Positions 4,903 to 6,574 of a DNA stretch of 6,574 nt are shown one piece after another. The notes under the pieces were generated by a model that saw only the letters and a list, made by a program, of their open reading frames with translations, was not told the DNA's origin and ran no database searches. The stretch spans positions 1 to 6,574 of the forward strand of contig JAHEXM010000101.1 in the NCBI GenBank assembly GCA_023252115.1, written 5' to 3'. The position numbers were made by a program, and so were the translations under genes. Each line of letters opens with the position of its first letter. Within the stretch, counting starts at the first letter, position 1. Origin of the DNA: Micrococcales bacterium (GTDB taxonomy: Bacteria; Actinomycetota; Actinomycetes; S36-B12; UBA10799).

Positions 4903-6318
4903 ATGTCGAAAAGCCGTCGCTTGAGCGCGCGACTAGCCGCTGGGTCCGCAATCCTCGTTGCCGCGGTCGCCACTGTCACGTCATGTGGGCAAGTCACTAA
5001 TTCGGCCACCGACGGGCCTCAGTCACCCGCGTTCCCACCGACTGCCAACAGCACGGCAGGCAAGTCCAATGCCCAATCAGCTCCAGTTGCCCCAACCGTC
5101 GCGGTAGGGAGCAGTCCTGGCGAGGTCGCGGCGGCCGGCCCAGGATTGCCAAATGTCGGCAATGTGTACGTCACTAACAGTGGATCAAACACCGTCTCGG
5201 TGATCGACCAGTCTGGAGTCGTTAGCTCGACAATTAAGGTTGGTGCTCGGCCGACAGGTATCGCAGTTGCCGGTTCCGGGATTCCCAATGCAGGCAGTAT
5301 CTATGTATCGAACTTCAACGACTCAACGGTGTCAATCATCAATGCTGCGGGAACAGTCACGTCAACGGTGAATGTCGGCGTCGCCCCGGTTGGCATCGCC
5401 GTTGCGCCAAAAGGTACCAAGAACGCGGGCAATGCATATGTAACAAACTCGAATGCCGGAACCGTTTCGGTCATCAATCCTAAGGGTGTGGTCACCGGAA
5501 CAATTTCGGTTGGCAGTGGCGGCTGGGGTCCCTATGGCGTTGCAGTGGCGGGCGCCGGACTGCCTACAGCGGGCACTGTTTATGTGACGAACTACAACGA
5601 CGGAACGTTGTCGACCATCGATACCAATGGCACCGTCACCGGCACGATAAAGGTTGGCTACTCCGCTTACGGAGTAGCAGTTGCCGGTGCGGGAACCGCT
5701 AATGCGGGCACGGTCTACGTCTCGGCTGCAGAAGCTGCAACTGTCACCACAGTCTCACCTGCAGGCGCAGTGGTCGGCACAACAACCGTTCCGTCTGGAC
5801 CGTATGGGCTTGTCGTGTCTGGCCCAACCACCACAAATGCTGGAACGGTTCTTGTGACTGGGCGTGGGAATGGACTACTAACGACAATCTCGCCAGCTGG
5901 CATTGTGGGCACACTGGCAGCTGTTGGATCGTCGCCGCTCAGTGTTGCGGTCGCCGAGGCTCCCACAGCTAACGCCAGCAACATCTATGTCGCGAACTAT
6001 GGGTCGAACAACGTCTCCGTTATCGGCGGTTTGACCATCACTGTTTCAACTGCTGGCACTGGTCACCAATACCTTGTTGTCTCGGGCACAACTTTCGGCG
6101 TACAACCGGGCCAGAGCGTGTATCTGTGGGTGGCGGCGCCAGGTGGGAAGCCCGCTTACGTCATGGCAGTCACAACGAGCAAGTCAGGTGCCTTCACGTT
6201 CAATCACCCCAACGGCGGCACCGTGCTTGGCCCACCAGGCACTTACTCGATCAGTGTGACAAGCGCTGCTGACCTTAAGTCACTGCTCGGCACCGGGACC
6301 TATGTATTTGGCGGATAA
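4903..6318 (+). CDS. YVTN-repeat seven-bladed beta-propeller lipoprotein
   Basis: This 471-residue protein starts at the ATG at 4903. The frame stays open upstream to a TTG at 4798, but only the ATG puts a lipoprotein signal at the N-terminus: basic SKSRR, hydrophobic 11-25, lipobox VTSC with Cys28. A Ser/Thr/Pro/Ala linker runs to about 64. The propeller (65-375) has seven YVTN-type strands (NVYVTN, SIYVSN, NAYVTN, TVYVTN, TVYVSA, TVLVTG, NIYVAN) and seven VGxxPxGVAVA-type strands. The first of the latter (VGSSPGEVAAA, 68-78) precedes the first YVTN strand, so one blade is made from both ends, the usual closure. Blades five and six have lost most YVTN consensus residues. The C-terminal domain (376-471) looks like an Ig-like beta sandwich of unrecognised family. 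YVTN proteins occur on bacterial and archaeal surfaces and generally bind ligands; no catalytic site is visible. It is transcribed divergently from the other propeller gene, from which it differs in repeat family but not in overall plan. Confidence 0.9.
   Translation: MSKSRRLSARLAAGSAILVAAVATVTSCGQVTNSATDGPQSPAFPPTANSTAGKSNAQSAPVAPTVAVGSSPGEVAAAGPGLPNVGNVYVTNSGSNTVSVIDQSGVVSSTIKVGARPTGIAVAGSGIPNAGSIYVSNFNDSTVSIINAAGTVTSTVNVGVAPVGIAVAPKGTKNAGNAYVTNSNAGTVSVINPKGVVTGTISVGSGGWGPYGVAVAGAGLPTAGTVYVTNYNDGTLSTIDTNGTVTGTIKVGYSAYGVAVAGAGTANAGTVYVSAAEAATVTTVSPAGAVVGTTTVPSGPYGLVVSGPTTTNAGTVLVTGRGNGLLTTISPAGIVGTLAAVGSSPLSVAVAEAPTANASNIYVANYGSNNVSVIGGLTITVSTAGTGHQYLVVSGTTFGVQPGQSVYLWVAAPGGKPAYVMAVTTSKSGAFTFNHPNGGTVLGPPGTYSISVTSAADLKSLLGTGTYVFGG
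5095..6027 (+). repeat. Tandem YVTN propeller repeats (coding)
   Basis: Seven units of about 135 bases each encode one blade. The unit at protein level is roughly YVTN-x4-NTVSVI-x4-GTVTGTIxVGxxPxGVAVAG-x5-NAG. One unit has a three-residue insertion (SGGWGPYG near residues 205-212), and the fifth and sixth are degenerate. The copies are only moderately alike at the DNA level. Confidence 0.85.
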
Positions 6319-6320
6319 AT

Positions 6321-6339
6321 CTTCGGACTTTGCCCGAAG
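6321..6339 (+). terminator. Hairpin just after the YVTN-propeller stop codon
   Basis: CTTCGG (6321-6326) and CCGAAG (6334-6339) form a perfect 6-bp stem with a 7-base loop, beginning two bases after the TAA. There is no T tract afterwards, so as an intrinsic terminator it is weak; T-less hairpins are proposed to terminate in actinobacteria. It overlaps the longest possible version of the next reading frame, which starts at 6302. Confidence 0.35.
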
Positions 6340-6370
6340 CAAACCACTAGCAATGTGGCACGATCCGACC

Positions 6371-6574
6371 ATGGTGAGGTTCGGCAGCTGCGTGGTCGCT
6401 TGCCTCTCGATAGTTGCAATCACTGGTGGCGCATTTGTACCGGCAGCCCACGCCGGTAACTCCAAAGCAAACTTCAATTCGTGTCCCGGCAACGAATCAC
6501 CATCCGCGGTTCCCGTGGCCCCTCACACGACGGCGCCGATGCGCACGCGGACCGGTTCTTTGACGCGGGTAGCC
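6371..6574 (+). CDS. Exported protein with type I signal peptide, 5' part only
   Basis: The frame is open from the ATG at 6371 to the window edge (68 codons) and continues outside. The N-terminus is a standard signal peptide: a short basic start (MVRFGS), a hydrophobic core (CVVACLSIVAITGGAFV) and a likely cleavage site PAAHA/GN after residue 28. The mature part begins with a low-complexity Asn/Ser/Pro/Thr stretch and shows no domain yet. The same frame also has ATGs at 6353 and 6302; the latter would overlap the preceding gene by 17 bases and give a 23-residue polar extension before the signal. I chose 6371 because it gives a compact signal peptide, but no start has a good ribosome-binding site. 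It lacks a lipobox, unlike its neighbours, so it is probably secreted or anchored otherwise. Function is unknown. Confidence 0.6.
   Translation, partial: MVRFGSCVVACLSIVAITGGAFVPAAHAGNSKANFNSCPGNESPSAVPVAPHTTAPMRTRTGSLTRVA

Noticed and set aside
4746..5009. Antisense open frame across the divergent promoter region and the start of the YVTN gene
   Set aside because: It overlaps a well-supported signal peptide coding region, has no recognisable domain, and its start has no support.

Overview
The window looks like chromosomal DNA of a monoderm, high-GC-type bacterium, most likely an actinobacterium. The reasons are moderate to high GC by eye, Sec-type lipoprotein signals followed by Ser/Thr/Ala/Pro-rich linkers, actinobacterial-style Fn3 domains and a typical UspA protein. 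This assignment is inferred from style; no rRNA or marker gene is present. I see no mobile element, tRNA, rRNA or CRISPR array.

Layout, left to right. Bases 1-114 are the 3' tail of an unidentified + strand gene. It converges with a universal stress protein gene (130-615, -) that carries an intact ATP-binding loop. A 217-base gap (616-832) holds a strong inverted repeat, probably the end of the next transcription unit, plus the leader of the stress gene. Three genes then run on the - strand in the order 4710 to 833: a seven-bladed delta-60-repeat propeller with two Fn3 domains (2818-4710), a cupin lipoprotein (2170-2712) and a tyrosinase-family type 3 copper enzyme that is itself a lipoprotein (833-2089). 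The spacers are 105 and 80 bases, so co-transcription is plausible but not shown. A 192-base divergent intergenic region (4711-4902) separates them from a + strand YVTN-repeat seven-bladed propeller lipoprotein (4903-6318). Last comes the 5' end of another exported protein (6371 to the window edge).

Taken together, four consecutive genes encode proteins with convincing lipoboxes and a fifth has an ordinary signal peptide, so this is a cell-surface locus. The catalytic member is the tyrosinase, predicted to oxidise phenols outside the membrane. Its neighbour is a cupin that keeps the HxH pair of the metal site but has lost the usual Glu and has Met in place of the second-motif His. That set suits copper, or a non-canonical metal, better than the usual Fe/Mn site. 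My inference is a surface phenol-oxidation module in which the cupin may help metallate or assist the oxidase, and the two propellers serve as binding, scaffold or cross-linking partners. The families are recognisable; the combination and the cupin variant are the parts worth testing.
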